Source: Planctomycetota bacterium
GTDB taxonomy: Bacteria > Planctomycetota > UBA8108 > UBA1146
Direction: 5' to 3'
Assembly (NCBI GenBank): GCA_002691835.1
Contig: NZJA01000064.1
Coordinates: 1 to 24,975, forward strand
DNA: 24,975 nt
How positions within the stretch are numbered: the stretch's first letter is position 1; each line of letters opens with the position of its first letter. Positions 1 to 7,920 of this stretch are shown here, one piece after another. A model generated the notes under the pieces. The model saw nothing but the letters and a program-made list of their open reading frames with translations, searched no databases and was not told where the DNA came from. The position numbers were made by a program, and so were the translations under genes.

Positions 1-734
1 CCCGGTTCTCTGCGTGCGATCGACCGGAGTCCTCCGATCACATCCCAGCCGTATTGACCGTCTGCCATCTCCTGCTCAAGAAGTTTGAGAGAGATTTCAC
101 CTTCATCCAGTGGCCTCGCCACTTCGGAGACTTCCGTTTCGCCAGAAGTCGATCCAACTTGTGGCTGAACTTCCCTGACAATCTTCTTCGGGCCTATAGA
201 ATATTCTTTTGCGACCAAACCCACGAGAACCAAGAGCAAAACCATCAACGCCAAGTCCGCCAGCTTATTGACTGTCGAAGGTGCCGACCTTCTCGAGACA
301 CTTGGACCTTCATTCTCCTCGGGCGGACTGCTGGCAGCTGCTGTCGATTTTGAAGCGGCGTGACTGCGAGAAGACTTTGCGCTGGCCTGACGTTTTTTCA
401 CCGGCTTTTGACGATCGGTTTTTGGAGTGGCTGATCGAACTTCGATCACCGCTTCACCGATTTCAATCTTGTCCCCGGATCGCAACTTCGCCGTCTCAAT
501 CCTGTCACCATTCAGATAGGTGCCATTTGAGGAACGTTTATCGATCAGTCGCAGACCCGTCACATCGACGCGAATTTCGGCGTGGACTCGACTGATTTTG
601 GGGATCTCCAGGCAAATCGTGCATTCAGCAGATCTGCCGATGGTGATGGACTGACTTTCAGCCGTAGAAATCGGTTTTGATTGACCCCCATGAACGAGAT
701 GGAGGGTCAGTTTCTCAGCAGGAGATTGGGACAT
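1..734 (-). CDS. FHA-domain protein with one transmembrane segment (C-terminus off the left edge)
   Basis: Partial gene: it begins with ATG at 734 and stays open to base 1, giving 244 visible residues and no stop. Residues about 10-100 form a forkhead-associated (phosphothreonine-binding) domain. The hallmark residues are IGRS (32-35), SRVHAEI (48-54), NGTYLNG (70-76) and GDKIEIG (87-93). A low-complexity basic Lys/Ser/Ala linker (about 105-155) follows, then a single hydrophobic segment at about 158-175 (LADLALMVLLLVLVGLVA). The rest is acidic and polar. The likely topology is a cytoplasmic FHA domain, one membrane pass and an extracytoplasmic C-terminal part of unknown function. FHA domains bind phospho-Thr peptides, usually made by Ser/Thr kinases, so a signalling or scaffold role is inferred. 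It lies 65 bases downstream of the reductase gene on the same strand. No strong Shine-Dalgarno precedes the ATG. Confidence 0.88.
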   Translation of the reverse strand, partial: MSQSPAEKLTLHLVHGGQSKPISTAESQSITIGRSAECTICLEIPKISRVHAEIRVDVTGLRLIDKRSSNGTYLNGDRIETAKLRSGDKIEIGEAVIEVRSATPKTDRQKPVKKRQASAKSSRSHAASKSTAAASSPPEENEGPSVSRRSAPSTVNKLADLALMVLLLVLVGLVAKEYSIGPKKIVREVQPQVGSTSGETEVSEVARPLDEGEISLKLLEQEMADGQYGWDVIGGLRSIARREP

Positions 735-799
735 GAGGGCTCATTTCTTTCGGCAATATCTTCCATGAGCTTAACCCTCAATTCCAGAGTCTAAATGCC

Positions 800-1723
800 C
801 TAATCAAGACCGAGATCAATTTTGAGTTCCTGAATCAGAGTCTCATTTTCAAGATCAATCACAGGATCAGAATCGTACTGCTCAAAAAAGAATGACCCTG
901 GAAGCTCTTCTGGAATCTCGAGTTTCTTGCGGATCTTTTTCTCTGCAGGGACAAATCCCCTTTTGGCGAGACGCACCAGGGAATCCCCAATCGTCCCCTG
1001 AAGGCCACATACGAGGACCACCGCCTGATCCGGACCCAGGCTTCCAGAATTGAGCCCCATTCTCTCCTCCAGATAACCGAGAGCCTCCTCCTTGAACCGA
1101 TCCTCGGCTCTTCCCGCAAGCCCATTCCAATCGGGGTGATCTGCGGGGCGGCTCACCGTCGGCAAATAGAGCAGACCCTGTTCCTCTGCGAGTTTTTCCA
1201 GCTCTCGACGATAACCCAGGTCCCCGGGCCGGGATGCACCATGAATAATGCAGGTCCGCTTTAAGGATCGACCATGAGTGAGATCGTCACGAACGATGGA
1301 AACAAAAGGAGCAAGCCCTGTTCCAGCACTGACAAGAATGCGCCACCGCTGGTCCTCATCTCCAACCGTTCCGGGAATCGTGAAATGACCCTTCGGCTTG
1401 GGACGCAGGAAGACTCTTTCCCCTTCCCGAAGGCGAAACAGACTGTGAGTCAGAGGGTTTTTCGACTCTGGGCTGCCAACCCTGCGAATATAAAATTCAA
1501 CATGGCCGCGTTCACCGGGTTCAGAAGCGATGGACATCGGTCTTTGAACCCCACGCAGCTCAGGGTCTTCAGTATTATTCACGCCGATCACCATGTACTG
1601 GCCTGGAACAAACCATTGGCCCTCCGGAAGGGAATCATCGGGTCGAACCCTGAATATGGCTAATTCGTCCGAGAAATCTTCGCGTTGCTCGATGGTCGCA
1701 TTGAGTTGAAGAATTTTGGCCAT
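800..1723 (-). CDS. fpr: Ferredoxin/flavodoxin-NADP+ reductase family protein
   Basis: A 307-residue FAD- and NAD(P)-binding oxidoreductase of the plant-type FNR superfamily. Such enzymes transfer electrons between NADPH and ferredoxin or flavodoxin in the cytoplasm. The N-terminal beta-barrel carries the FAD signature RPMSIAS (61-67). The nucleotide-binding half carries SAGTGLAPF (132-140), HGASRPGDLGY (161-171) and VLVCGLQGTIGD (236-247), the last matching the usual C-G-P/L-x-x-M/I loop. The tail after about 275 (SFFFEQYDSDPVIDLE) is longer than in E. coli Fpr and contains aromatics that could stack on FAD; that point is inference. ATG at 1723 is preceded at moderate distance by GAAGG. The gene precedes the FHA gene on the same strand. 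The physiological partner cannot be told from the sequence, so the symbol names the family. Confidence 0.88.
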   Translation of the reverse strand: MAKILQLNATIEQREDFSDELAIFRVRPDDSLPEGQWFVPGQYMVIGVNNTEDPELRGVQRPMSIASEPGERGHVEFYIRRVGSPESKNPLTHSLFRLREGERVFLRPKPKGHFTIPGTVGDEDQRWRILVSAGTGLAPFVSIVRDDLTHGRSLKRTCIIHGASRPGDLGYRRELEKLAEEQGLLYLPTVSRPADHPDWNGLAGRAEDRFKEEALGYLEERMGLNSGSLGPDQAVVLVCGLQGTIGDSLVRLAKRGFVPAEKKIRKKLEIPEELPGSFFFEQYDSDPVIDLENETLIQELKIDLGLD

Positions 1724-1811
1724 GCCCCCGCCCTTCAGGAGTCTGGAACAGACTCACAGAATGCGAGTTTCAATCGAGACGGGGCCCGGGTCAAGGACCG
1801 GAGGAGCTGGA

Positions 1812-3455
1812 CTAAAAACAGTCCGAAATGCAGGACAGGCTGTCACTCGTCGAATCAGACCCACATTCCAGGTATGGGATGGGCAAGGGTGCCCCCGAGA
1901 CGAACAAGGCATCCAGCAATGTGATCGCATCTGAGACGTTCAACGCACCGTCATCGTTACAATCCGCTGAATCCTCACAAAGTGGTGCTAAAGATCCTGG
2001 GACAAACAACCAACCCAAAATCTGAATTCCGTCGGCGATGTTTGCCGATCCAGAACCGTCCACATCCCCTCGCCGGAACTGAGGAGCCGGTAAAGGTACC
2101 AATCCCAGAGCCCCCATATCCGTAACTGTTCCATCCCCATCAAAGGGTAACAATGGATTGCCACTGTTGAGGCAGGGAGAACCCGGTTCAAGAGTATAAA
2201 CACCATTGGCAAGATCCGTAAAAAGGGGATCTTCATCAATGGAGTCAATCGCGTTAACGGAACTGCTTGCGAGGCCCTCGACACAAGAATAACTGACGAG
2301 AGTCGAACCAGGGATCGCTTCAATTGCTCCCGCAGATCCGGCCAGGACGATACTCGAATCCAGCAGAATCGCATTCACTCCACTATTATTAATACTGATG
2401 GAAGCGGCACTGTTTGCAGTGGGTAGACCAAACGTGCATTTTTCTAGCAGCAGGCTGATCGGATTAAAACTGACGGCGAGGTGAGCCCCAGCATTGGCGG
2501 CAAAATTATCGTAAAAAAGGCATCCACGAATCACCTGCGATTCCTGAGTAAGTCCTGAATCAATCAGAATCGCGCCACCTGAACTTCCACCCATGTTTCC
2601 GTGAAAGACACTGTTCTCAATCGTTGCACGAGCTTGATCAGAGATGACAACTGCTCCCCCGGAAATGGGTGCGTTGTTCGTTGCAAAAGTACAATTGTCA
2701 ATCTGTGCTTCTGAACCCAGATAAATCCAAACTCCCCCTACTGCGAGATTTGAAGCGTTACCCACGAAGGCCGTATTTGAGACCTGAAGGGTGCTCTGCT
2801 CGCAAAGGATGGCTCCAGAAACAACCACTGCGAGGTTGTTTTCAATGTGACAGTCTACCAGTGAAACCTCTGCAGAATTTTCGAGGCCAATTGCCCCCCC
2901 TGAATCAGCGGCGAAGTTATCTGTCAATATCAGAGAATCCAAGACCACAGATCCAGGTGTGGGTCCCTCCACATGAATCCCGCCTCCAGAAGCAGCGGAG
3001 TTGTTTTCAATGACACAGTTTCGAATGGTTGGAGCAGAGTTCAAAATAAGGACACCTCCGCCTCGCAATCCCGAGGGTGTCAAGGTTCCGCCTCCGGCAC
3101 GAATCGTAAAACCCTCCAAGAGAGCCGAAGAGATTTCACCGGAGTTGAATCTGACGACTGAGTCGCTTCCATTTCCGACCAAATGGGTCACCTCAGGACC
3201 CTCACTGGAACGTAATGAAATATTTTTTCCCATGAAGTCGATGGGCGCAGGCCAATCTCCGGGGGCGACGATGATTTCATCCCCTTCTGTCGCAAGACTG
3301 ATCGCGTCAGAAATTGAAGGGACATCTTGGGGAACGCGTATATCGACAGCGAAAGCCTCTGTCGAAGTCAGTTGGAACAGAATCGAACTAACGAAGATGG
3401 CAATTTTCAGGGCTCTGAATAACAAAGCTGACTTCCTCATGAAACTACCCGCCAT
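1812..3455 (-). CDS. Secreted right-handed parallel beta-helix protein with dockerin-like C-terminus
   Basis: The start is set at ATG 3455 because GGAGG sits six bases upstream; the frame stays open to 3512 but without such a signal. The product has 547 residues. A signal peptide (MRKSALLFRALKIAIFVSSILF, ending near TEAFA) is followed by VDIRVPQDVPSISDAISLA, the usual entry strand of pectate-lyase-like beta-helices. About 300 residues of degenerate coils then repeat an N-N-x-A-x-x-x-GGAI pattern (NNSAASGGGI, NFAADSGGAI, NNAPISGGAV, NMGGSSGGAI). The C-terminal ~85 residues hold two EF-hand/dockerin-like loops (GDVDGSGSANIADG and DCNDDGALNVSDA), each followed by an LF helix, and a Cys-containing tail ECGSDSTSDSLSC. 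The role is probably extracellular adhesion or polysaccharide binding/lysis. No catalytic residues could be assigned. The same C-terminal module ends the two metalloproteases in this window. Confidence 0.87.
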   Translation of the reverse strand: MAGSFMRKSALLFRALKIAIFVSSILFQLTSTEAFAVDIRVPQDVPSISDAISLATEGDEIIVAPGDWPAPIDFMGKNISLRSSEGPEVTHLVGNGSDSVVRFNSGEISSALLEGFTIRAGGGTLTPSGLRGGGVLILNSAPTIRNCVIENNSAASGGGIHVEGPTPGSVVLDSLILTDNFAADSGGAIGLENSAEVSLVDCHIENNLAVVVSGAILCEQSTLQVSNTAFVGNASNLAVGGVWIYLGSEAQIDNCTFATNNAPISGGAVVISDQARATIENSVFHGNMGGSSGGAILIDSGLTQESQVIRGCLFYDNFAANAGAHLAVSFNPISLLLEKCTFGLPTANSAASISINNSGVNAILLDSSIVLAGSAGAIEAIPGSTLVSYSCVEGLASSSVNAIDSIDEDPLFTDLANGVYTLEPGSPCLNSGNPLLPFDGDGTVTDMGALGLVPLPAPQFRRGDVDGSGSANIADGIQILGWLFVPGSLAPLCEDSADCNDDGALNVSDAITLLDALFVSGAPLPIPYLECGSDSTSDSLSCISDCF

Positions 3456-3615
3456 CCGCGGCCTCCATATTTGTAAATCTTCGGATAATGTTGCCGCCGG
3501 AACAGTCGTCATAAATCACAAATGACCGTCTCGGGAGTAAAGCTCAATATCCGATAATGATACATGTGACAGGTTGCATTCGCGATCAGAATCGGAAACA
3601 AGCCCAACTGCCATT

Positions 3616-3631
3616 TTTAGTCCAGCCTAAA
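3616..3631. promoter_or_regulatory. Candidate metalloregulator operator (TTTAG-N6-CTAAA)
   Basis: TTTAGTCCAGCCTAAA is an inverted repeat: the outer five bases on each side are perfectly complementary. It lies 60 bases before the first gene of the metal transporter operon. Members of the DtxR family such as SirR and IdeR bind palindromes with TTAGG/CCTAA half-sites. The right half here (CCTAAA) matches and the left half differs at one base. A DtxR-type regulator is encoded at the far end of the operon. Assignment as its operator is inference. Confidence 0.35.
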
Positions 3632-3646
3632 TATTAGTTTCGTCAT

Positions 3647-3655
3647 GGTTAAACC
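3647..3655. promoter_or_regulatory. Short perfect palindrome before the transporter operon
   Basis: GGTTAAACC is a perfect 4-1-4 inverted repeat, 36 bases upstream of the TroA start codon and 16 bases after the TTTAG-N6-CTAAA repeat. It could be a second half-site pair for the same regulator, but at nine bases it could also be chance. Confidence 0.2.
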
Positions 3656-3690
3656 TTGATGCCGGCTCACGCTCATTTGAAGATAGAAAT

Positions 3691-4680
3691 ATGGATATTT
3701 TCGCTGAAATCACCCCGAGGACGAAAAGTGACTCTGGACAAGATCTGTGGGTCTTCGGGAAGCGTCCCCTCCTCGCTCTCTTGATCATATTGACGCCATT
3801 TCTCAAGGGCTGCCAAGAGACCCAACAGCCTTCGAGCTCAAACTATCCAAAGATCCTTTGCACCACACAAATGATCGCCGAACCGGTGAGGAAGCTCCTC
3901 CCTCCTGAATTTCAGGTGGAACATTTAATGGGCAGCGGTGTCGATCCCCATCTCTACAAACCCACTCCTGAAGATCTTCGAAAAATCCTTCGAGCGGACC
4001 TGGTGCTATACCACGGTCACCATCTGGAAGGCCGCATGTCTGACATGCTGTCCCAATTGGAAGCGAGTTCTCCCGGAACCAAGGTTGTCGCTATTTGCGA
4101 AAAGATCCCTCAGGAGCAACTGATCATTGATCCATCTGGAGTCATCGATCCGCACCTCTGGCTCGATGTGACATTATGGAAAGATGTCTGCGCCCAACTC
4201 AAAATGACTTTGGCCAAACATGGAGATCTCTCCCCAGTTGAACTCGAGGCGAGATACAACACTCTGATCCAAGAACTCGACCAACTTCATCAAGCTGTCC
4301 TGACTGCCTTGAAACCCATCCCGCTCGAACGCAGAGTTTTAGTCACCGCTCATGACGCGTTTGCATATTTTGGGAAACAGTATGGGTTGGAAGTCTATGG
4401 GATTCAGGGCATCAGTACCGAATCAGAACCATCCCTCATGAGAGTCAATCAGTTGGTGAAACTTCTCAGCGAGCGCAAGATCCCTTCCATTTTTGTTGAG
4501 TCGACAGTTCCAGAAAGAAATGTTCGTGCCCTTCAGGAAGGTTGCGCAAAGTTGGGACACCGCCTGCAGATCGGCGGCAAGCTTTACAGTGACGCTCCCG
4601 GACCCAGCGGAAGCGGAGCCGGGAGTTGGTCAAAAATGGTGATTCACAATGCCCAGACGATTGCCGCAGGACTGCAATGA
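3691..4680 (+). CDS. troA: Metal ABC transporter substrate-binding lipoprotein (TroA/ZnuA/MntA family)
   Basis: A 329-residue cluster A-I metal-binding protein that captures Mn2+, Zn2+ or Fe2+ outside the cytoplasmic membrane and delivers it to the permease. After a hydrophobic signal (about 26-40) comes a plausible lipobox LKGC with lipidated Cys41; Lys before Gly is unusual. The expected four ligands are visible: His87 (GVDPHLY), His155 (DPHLWLD), His221 (TAHDAFAYF) and Asp301 (LYSDAPG). This His-His-His-Asp set equals that of Treponema TroA, whereas PsaA has Glu at the third position. It lacks the long His-rich loop of ZnuA. Family motifs EHLMGSGVDPH, IQGISTESEPS and FVESTVPERN are present. 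Its stop overlaps the ATPase start (ATGA at 4677-4680). The upstream ribosome site is weak (GAAGA). The exact metal cannot be read from ligands alone. Confidence 0.92.
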   Translation: MDIFAEITPRTKSDSGQDLWVFGKRPLLALLIILTPFLKGCQETQQPSSSNYPKILCTTQMIAEPVRKLLPPEFQVEHLMGSGVDPHLYKPTPEDLRKILRADLVLYHGHHLEGRMSDMLSQLEASSPGTKVVAICEKIPQEQLIIDPSGVIDPHLWLDVTLWKDVCAQLKMTLAKHGDLSPVELEARYNTLIQELDQLHQAVLTALKPIPLERRVLVTAHDAFAYFGKQYGLEVYGIQGISTESEPSLMRVNQLVKLLSERKIPSIFVESTVPERNVRALQEGCAKLGHRLQIGGKLYSDAPGPSGSGAGSWSKMVIHNAQTIAAGLQ

Positions 4681-5468
4681 AGAATACCGCCATCGAAATT
4701 CATGACCTGACTATGGCCTACCGGGAAAAACCGGTTCTCTGGGACATTGACGTAGAGATTCCAAAAGGGTCTCTCTGCGCAGTGGTAGGTCCCAATGGAG
4801 CGGGCAAAAGCACTCTTCTGGGATGCATCCTCGGAACGCACAAACCCGCAAATGGCTGGATCAAGATCTTTGATGTCCCGAGTGATCAATCCGATGAATT
4901 GATCGGATTTGTTCCTCAACGAGAGAGCGTTGATTGGGACTTCCCGGTACAGGTACTCGATGTGGTGATGATGGGAACATACCGACGCCTCGGGTGGTTC
5001 CGTTGGCCAGGAAAAGCCCAAAGAGATTGGGCGATGGAATGCCTTTCGGCTGTCGGAATGGCGGATCTTTACTCACGCCAGATTGGAGAACTTTCCGGCG
5101 GGCAGCAACAGAGAGTCTTCATTGCCAGAGCACTGGCACAGGATGCAAAAATTATCCTGATGGATGAACCATTTGCGGGAGTTGACGCAGCTACCGAGGA
5201 AACGATCCGAAATGTTCTGTCCGATCTAAAAAAAGACGAGCGAACTGTGATGATCGTTCACCACGACCTACAGACCATTGAAGATTATTTCGATCATGTC
5301 TTGCTACTCAATTTGCGACTGGTTGCTTCCGGTCCCACGGAGACCACATTTAACAGAGAAAATCTTTTGCGAACTTATGGCGGCCAATTGACGCTTCTCG
5401 ATGAAGCCGCTGAAGCCGTAAGGCGAATCCGATCAGGACGATCATTGCGGAAAGCGAAAGATCGGTGA
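4677..5468 (+). CDS. troB: Metal ABC transporter ATP-binding protein (TroB/MntB family)
   Basis: A 263-residue ATPase that powers the transporter. The start at ATG 4677 is preferred over an in-frame codon at 4626, because it overlaps the TroA stop as ATGA and puts the family N-terminus (IEIHDLTMAYREKPVLWDI) at residue 6. Motifs: Walker A GPNGAGKST (38-46), Q-loop VPQRESVDWDFPVQVLDVV (79-97), which is highly typical of Mn/Zn/Fe transporter ATPases, signature LSGGQQQR (139-146), Walker B ILMDEPFAGVD (159-169) and switch His in IVHHDL (193-198). It overlaps the next gene by four bases (GTGA), so the operon is translationally coupled. Confidence 0.95.
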   Translation: MKNTAIEIHDLTMAYREKPVLWDIDVEIPKGSLCAVVGPNGAGKSTLLGCILGTHKPANGWIKIFDVPSDQSDELIGFVPQRESVDWDFPVQVLDVVMMGTYRRLGWFRWPGKAQRDWAMECLSAVGMADLYSRQIGELSGGQQQRVFIARALAQDAKIILMDEPFAGVDAATEETIRNVLSDLKKDERTVMIVHHDLQTIEDYFDHVLLLNLRLVASGPTETTFNRENLLRTYGGQLTLLDEAAEAVRRIRSGRSLRKAKDR

Positions 5469-6679
5469 TACAGCCTAATACCCTCGTGGTTCTCATCGGG
5501 ACCTCAATGCTGGGGCTCTGTTGTGGACTGGTCGGCAGCCTGCTTCTATTGCGAAAGAGAGCACTGCTAGCGGATGCCCTCGCTCATGCCACACTCCCCG
5601 GGATAGTTCTCGGGTTTCTTCTGGCAGGCAGTCAAGCCTACTGGGCATTGGGTTCGGGAGCTCTCATCACAACCTTGATCGCAGCGGTCCTTGTTTCAAG
5701 ACTTCCCCTGCTCACGAGAATTCGTCCTGATTCCGCAACCGCTTCAGTTCTGGGTATCTTTTTTGGTGCAGGTATCGCCCTCCTGAGCATTGCTCAAAGA
5801 TCAGGTCCAGGAGCTTTCTCGGCAGGACTCGATCACTTTCTCCTCGGGCAAGCCGCCGGGATGCTTCAATACGAAGCCATGACTCTGACAGTCGCAGCCA
5901 TTGTGGTCAGTGGACTCATGGTTTTGTTACACAAAGAATTATTAGTCAGCTGTTTTGATAGTTCCTTCGGCAAGGGAACTGGAATGTCGATGGGATTGAT
6001 CGATTTGTTTGTGATGCTCATCTTGGCCATCACCATCGTGATCTCACTCCCTGCTGTCGGAGTCGTACTGACAGCGGCACTTGTTGTGATTCCACCTGCC
6101 ACCGCACGATTCTGGACTGATCGATTTACACACCTCCTCGCCATCAGTGCGTTCATCGGTGCAGTTTCCGGTGTTTCTGGAACGCTCTTAAGTTCGTTAC
6201 GGGTCGACCTACCCACAGGGCCAGTCGTCGTCCTCTGCGCAGCAAGCCTGTTCACAGTTTCGCTCCTTCTCGCGCCTCACAAGGGAGTTTTAGGGAAGAG
6301 ACTTCGCTGGATACGCCGCCAACAGCGGAGAGAAATGCAGCGGATTCTCATTTTCCTGCATGAGAATCTCCACTCCGGAAATGATTTCGTCGCAAAGGAG
6401 AGAATTCTTGCGGGATCACTGAACGCCAGCTCCTCCGCATTGCGACTTTGCATTCAGTCAAAATTTGTGGAGCAGGCGGGAACCCACCTCAAGTTGACAG
6501 CTCAGGGGATTGCTCGTGCAGAAAAGTCGATCTCTGCCAGAGATCGTTGGATTCATTGGCTCGATAGCGCTGCTGAAATTGATCGTAATCTGATCGATCT
6601 CGATGAGGAAGATATCGAAAAACTGCTCGATCGAAAATCGATGGAGATTCCAGTGATCAAGCGGGGCGATCCGCAATGA
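5465..6679 (+). CDS. troC: Metal ABC transporter permease with DtxR-like cytoplasmic tail (TroC/YtgCR-like)
   Basis: A 404-residue ABC-3 family permease starting with GTG, which overlaps the ATPase stop. Residues 1-275 hold about eight hydrophobic segments and family motifs (KRALLADALAHATLPGIVLG at 31-50, DLPTGPVVVL at 248-257, LAPHKGVLG at 269-277). Typical permeases stop near 280. This one continues for about 120 residues after a basic stretch (KRLRWIRRQQRREMQR). The extension reads like the DtxR winged helix and start of the dimerization domain: ILIFLHENL..., LNASSSALRLCIQSKFVEQ, LKLTAQGIARAEKSISARDRW, then DLDEEDIEKLL. By eye the DtxR ligand positions are degenerate here: His79 to Asp, Cys102 to Glu, Glu105 kept, His106 to Lys. 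Chlamydial YtgC-R shows the same fusion. Whether the tail senses metal or binds DNA is unknown. Confidence 0.92.
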   Translation: MIQPNTLVVLIGTSMLGLCCGLVGSLLLLRKRALLADALAHATLPGIVLGFLLAGSQAYWALGSGALITTLIAAVLVSRLPLLTRIRPDSATASVLGIFFGAGIALLSIAQRSGPGAFSAGLDHFLLGQAAGMLQYEAMTLTVAAIVVSGLMVLLHKELLVSCFDSSFGKGTGMSMGLIDLFVMLILAITIVISLPAVGVVLTAALVVIPPATARFWTDRFTHLLAISAFIGAVSGVSGTLLSSLRVDLPTGPVVVLCAASLFTVSLLLAPHKGVLGKRLRWIRRQQRREMQRILIFLHENLHSGNDFVAKERILAGSLNASSSALRLCIQSKFVEQAGTHLKLTAQGIARAEKSISARDRWIHWLDSAAEIDRNLIDLDEEDIEKLLDRKSMEIPVIKRGDPQ

Positions 6680-7917
6680 TCGACATTTTCCAAAACCCTG
6701 CACTCCTCGACATTCTTCTCGTCGCCATTCTTGCCGCTTTGGCCTGCTCTATTGTCGGAGTCCATCTCACATTAAGAAACCGGGCCATGCTTGGCGACGC
6801 CATCGCTCATGGAGTCGTTCCAGGATTGGTCATCGGATTTATCTTCACCGGTAGCAGAGAAGTTGCACCGATGTTTATCGGTGCCGTGGTAGCAGCCTTG
6901 TTCCTGTCGCTGATTGCCGAATGGCTGCGCGATAGAGCAGAGATGGATTCTGGTGCAGCACTTGGAGTCGTCTTCACCACTCTTTTTTCTGCAGGAATCA
7001 TTCTGATCGAAATGTACACCCGGGAAATCGACCTGGATGCCAGTTGCGTACTTCATGGCCTCATCGAATTCACACACTTCCAAAGAATGGAACTCCTCGG
7101 CATCTCGATGCCCAGGTCCATCGTCTCGATCTCCATTGCACTCCTTCTGAATCTTGGAGCACTTCTGCTTTTCTGGAAAGAATGGAAGGTCTGTGCTTTT
7201 GATCCAAGCCTTGCTCGTTCGACAGGACTCCCTGTCAGATTGCTGGAACGGGGCCTCCTGATACTCGTTGCTGTCACCGCTGTCGCCTGCTTCGAAGCCG
7301 TCGGCTCGATTCTGGTTGTCGCATTGATCGCAGTCCCTCCAACGATTGCAGGGATCTTGTGTGATCGCTTCGGGACAATGGTGATCGTCAGTGCACTTGC
7401 AGGGGTGATCTCTGCGATCTCCGGGACACTTTCAGCAATCTACGTCGTAGATTCCAATGTTCCCGGAATGATCGCACTCATGGTCGGCTTCCTACTGGCT
7501 TTGACGGTTCTCTTTGCACCACACAGAGGGGTTATTCCAGTCGCGCTCAGGCTGTTTTTCTGGCGATTACGCGTTGCCCGTGAGGATCTCCTTGCGGATG
7601 CACTTCAGCTTTCTGAAAGCGGAACACACATGAGTGCGCCTGCTGCTCTCTCACTCTCAGGTTTAGCCTGGACGCAGCTGCTTCTTTCGGGGTTTATACG
7701 AAAGGGCATTCCGAGGGGCAAAGGAGAGCGGATCGCAAAAACGCTGCTCAGAAAACGGGGGCTTTGGCAGCGATTTGCCGCTGAGGGTCTCGGTCTTCCA
7801 GCAGACCATCTGGAAGATCCTGCTCATCGCATTGAACACCACATGGATGAATCGCTCATGATCATGCTCGAAGATGAAGAAGAAAAATCTAACAACAAGA
7901 GCGATGCGAGTTCATAA
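6676..7917 (+). CDS. troD: Second metal ABC transporter permease with DtxR-like tail (TroD/MntD)
   Basis: A 413-residue ABC-3 permease; ATG overlaps the preceding stop (ATGA). About eight to nine hydrophobic segments lie within 1-285, with NRAMLGDAIAHGVVPGLVIG (35-54), VVALIAVPPTIAGIL (214-228) and LFAPHRGVIP (279-288). The pair presumably forms a heterodimeric channel. As in the first permease, a roughly 120-residue cytoplasmic extension follows. Its first part is a less convincing helix-turn-helix. Its second part, GERIAKTLLRKRGLWQRF then LGLPADHLEDPAHRIEHHM (372-390), aligns well with the DtxR dimerization helices. It keeps His-x-x-Glu-His where DtxR has Cys102-x-x-Glu105-His106, so a metal site is possible. 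The acidic C-terminus (LEDEEEK) could also bind cations. It ends three bases before the convergent stop of the regulator. Confidence 0.92.
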   Translation: MIDIFQNPALLDILLVAILAALACSIVGVHLTLRNRAMLGDAIAHGVVPGLVIGFIFTGSREVAPMFIGAVVAALFLSLIAEWLRDRAEMDSGAALGVVFTTLFSAGIILIEMYTREIDLDASCVLHGLIEFTHFQRMELLGISMPRSIVSISIALLLNLGALLLFWKEWKVCAFDPSLARSTGLPVRLLERGLLILVAVTAVACFEAVGSILVVALIAVPPTIAGILCDRFGTMVIVSALAGVISAISGTLSAIYVVDSNVPGMIALMVGFLLALTVLFAPHRGVIPVALRLFFWRLRVAREDLLADALQLSESGTHMSAPAALSLSGLAWTQLLLSGFIRKGIPRGKGERIAKTLLRKRGLWQRFAAEGLGLPADHLEDPAHRIEHHMDESLMIMLEDEEEKSNNKSDASS

Positions 7918-7920
7918 CCT

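Noticed and set aside
1766..1782. GTTTCAATCGAGACGGG, similar to the start of some CRISPR repeats
   Set aside because: It occurs once, has no spacers or second copy, and no cas gene is nearby.
1812..1830. GGACT-N6-AGTCC inverted repeat at the end of the beta-helix gene as a terminator
   Set aside because: The stem is only five bases, overlaps the stop codon and is not followed by a T-run on the minus strand; the T-run is in the loop.
3531..3540. TCGGGAGTAA, resembling the 5' core of the manganese yybP-ykoY riboswitch, upstream of the metal transporter
   Set aside because: The remaining conserved parts of the aptamer and a terminator or ribosome-site-sequestering stem were not found, and the distance to the operon is filled by unrelated sequence.
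4626..4676. Extended N-terminus for the transporter ATPase
   Set aside because: The extra 17 residues read out of frame through the TroA gene, whereas ATG 4677 gives the ATGA overlap and the family N-terminus.
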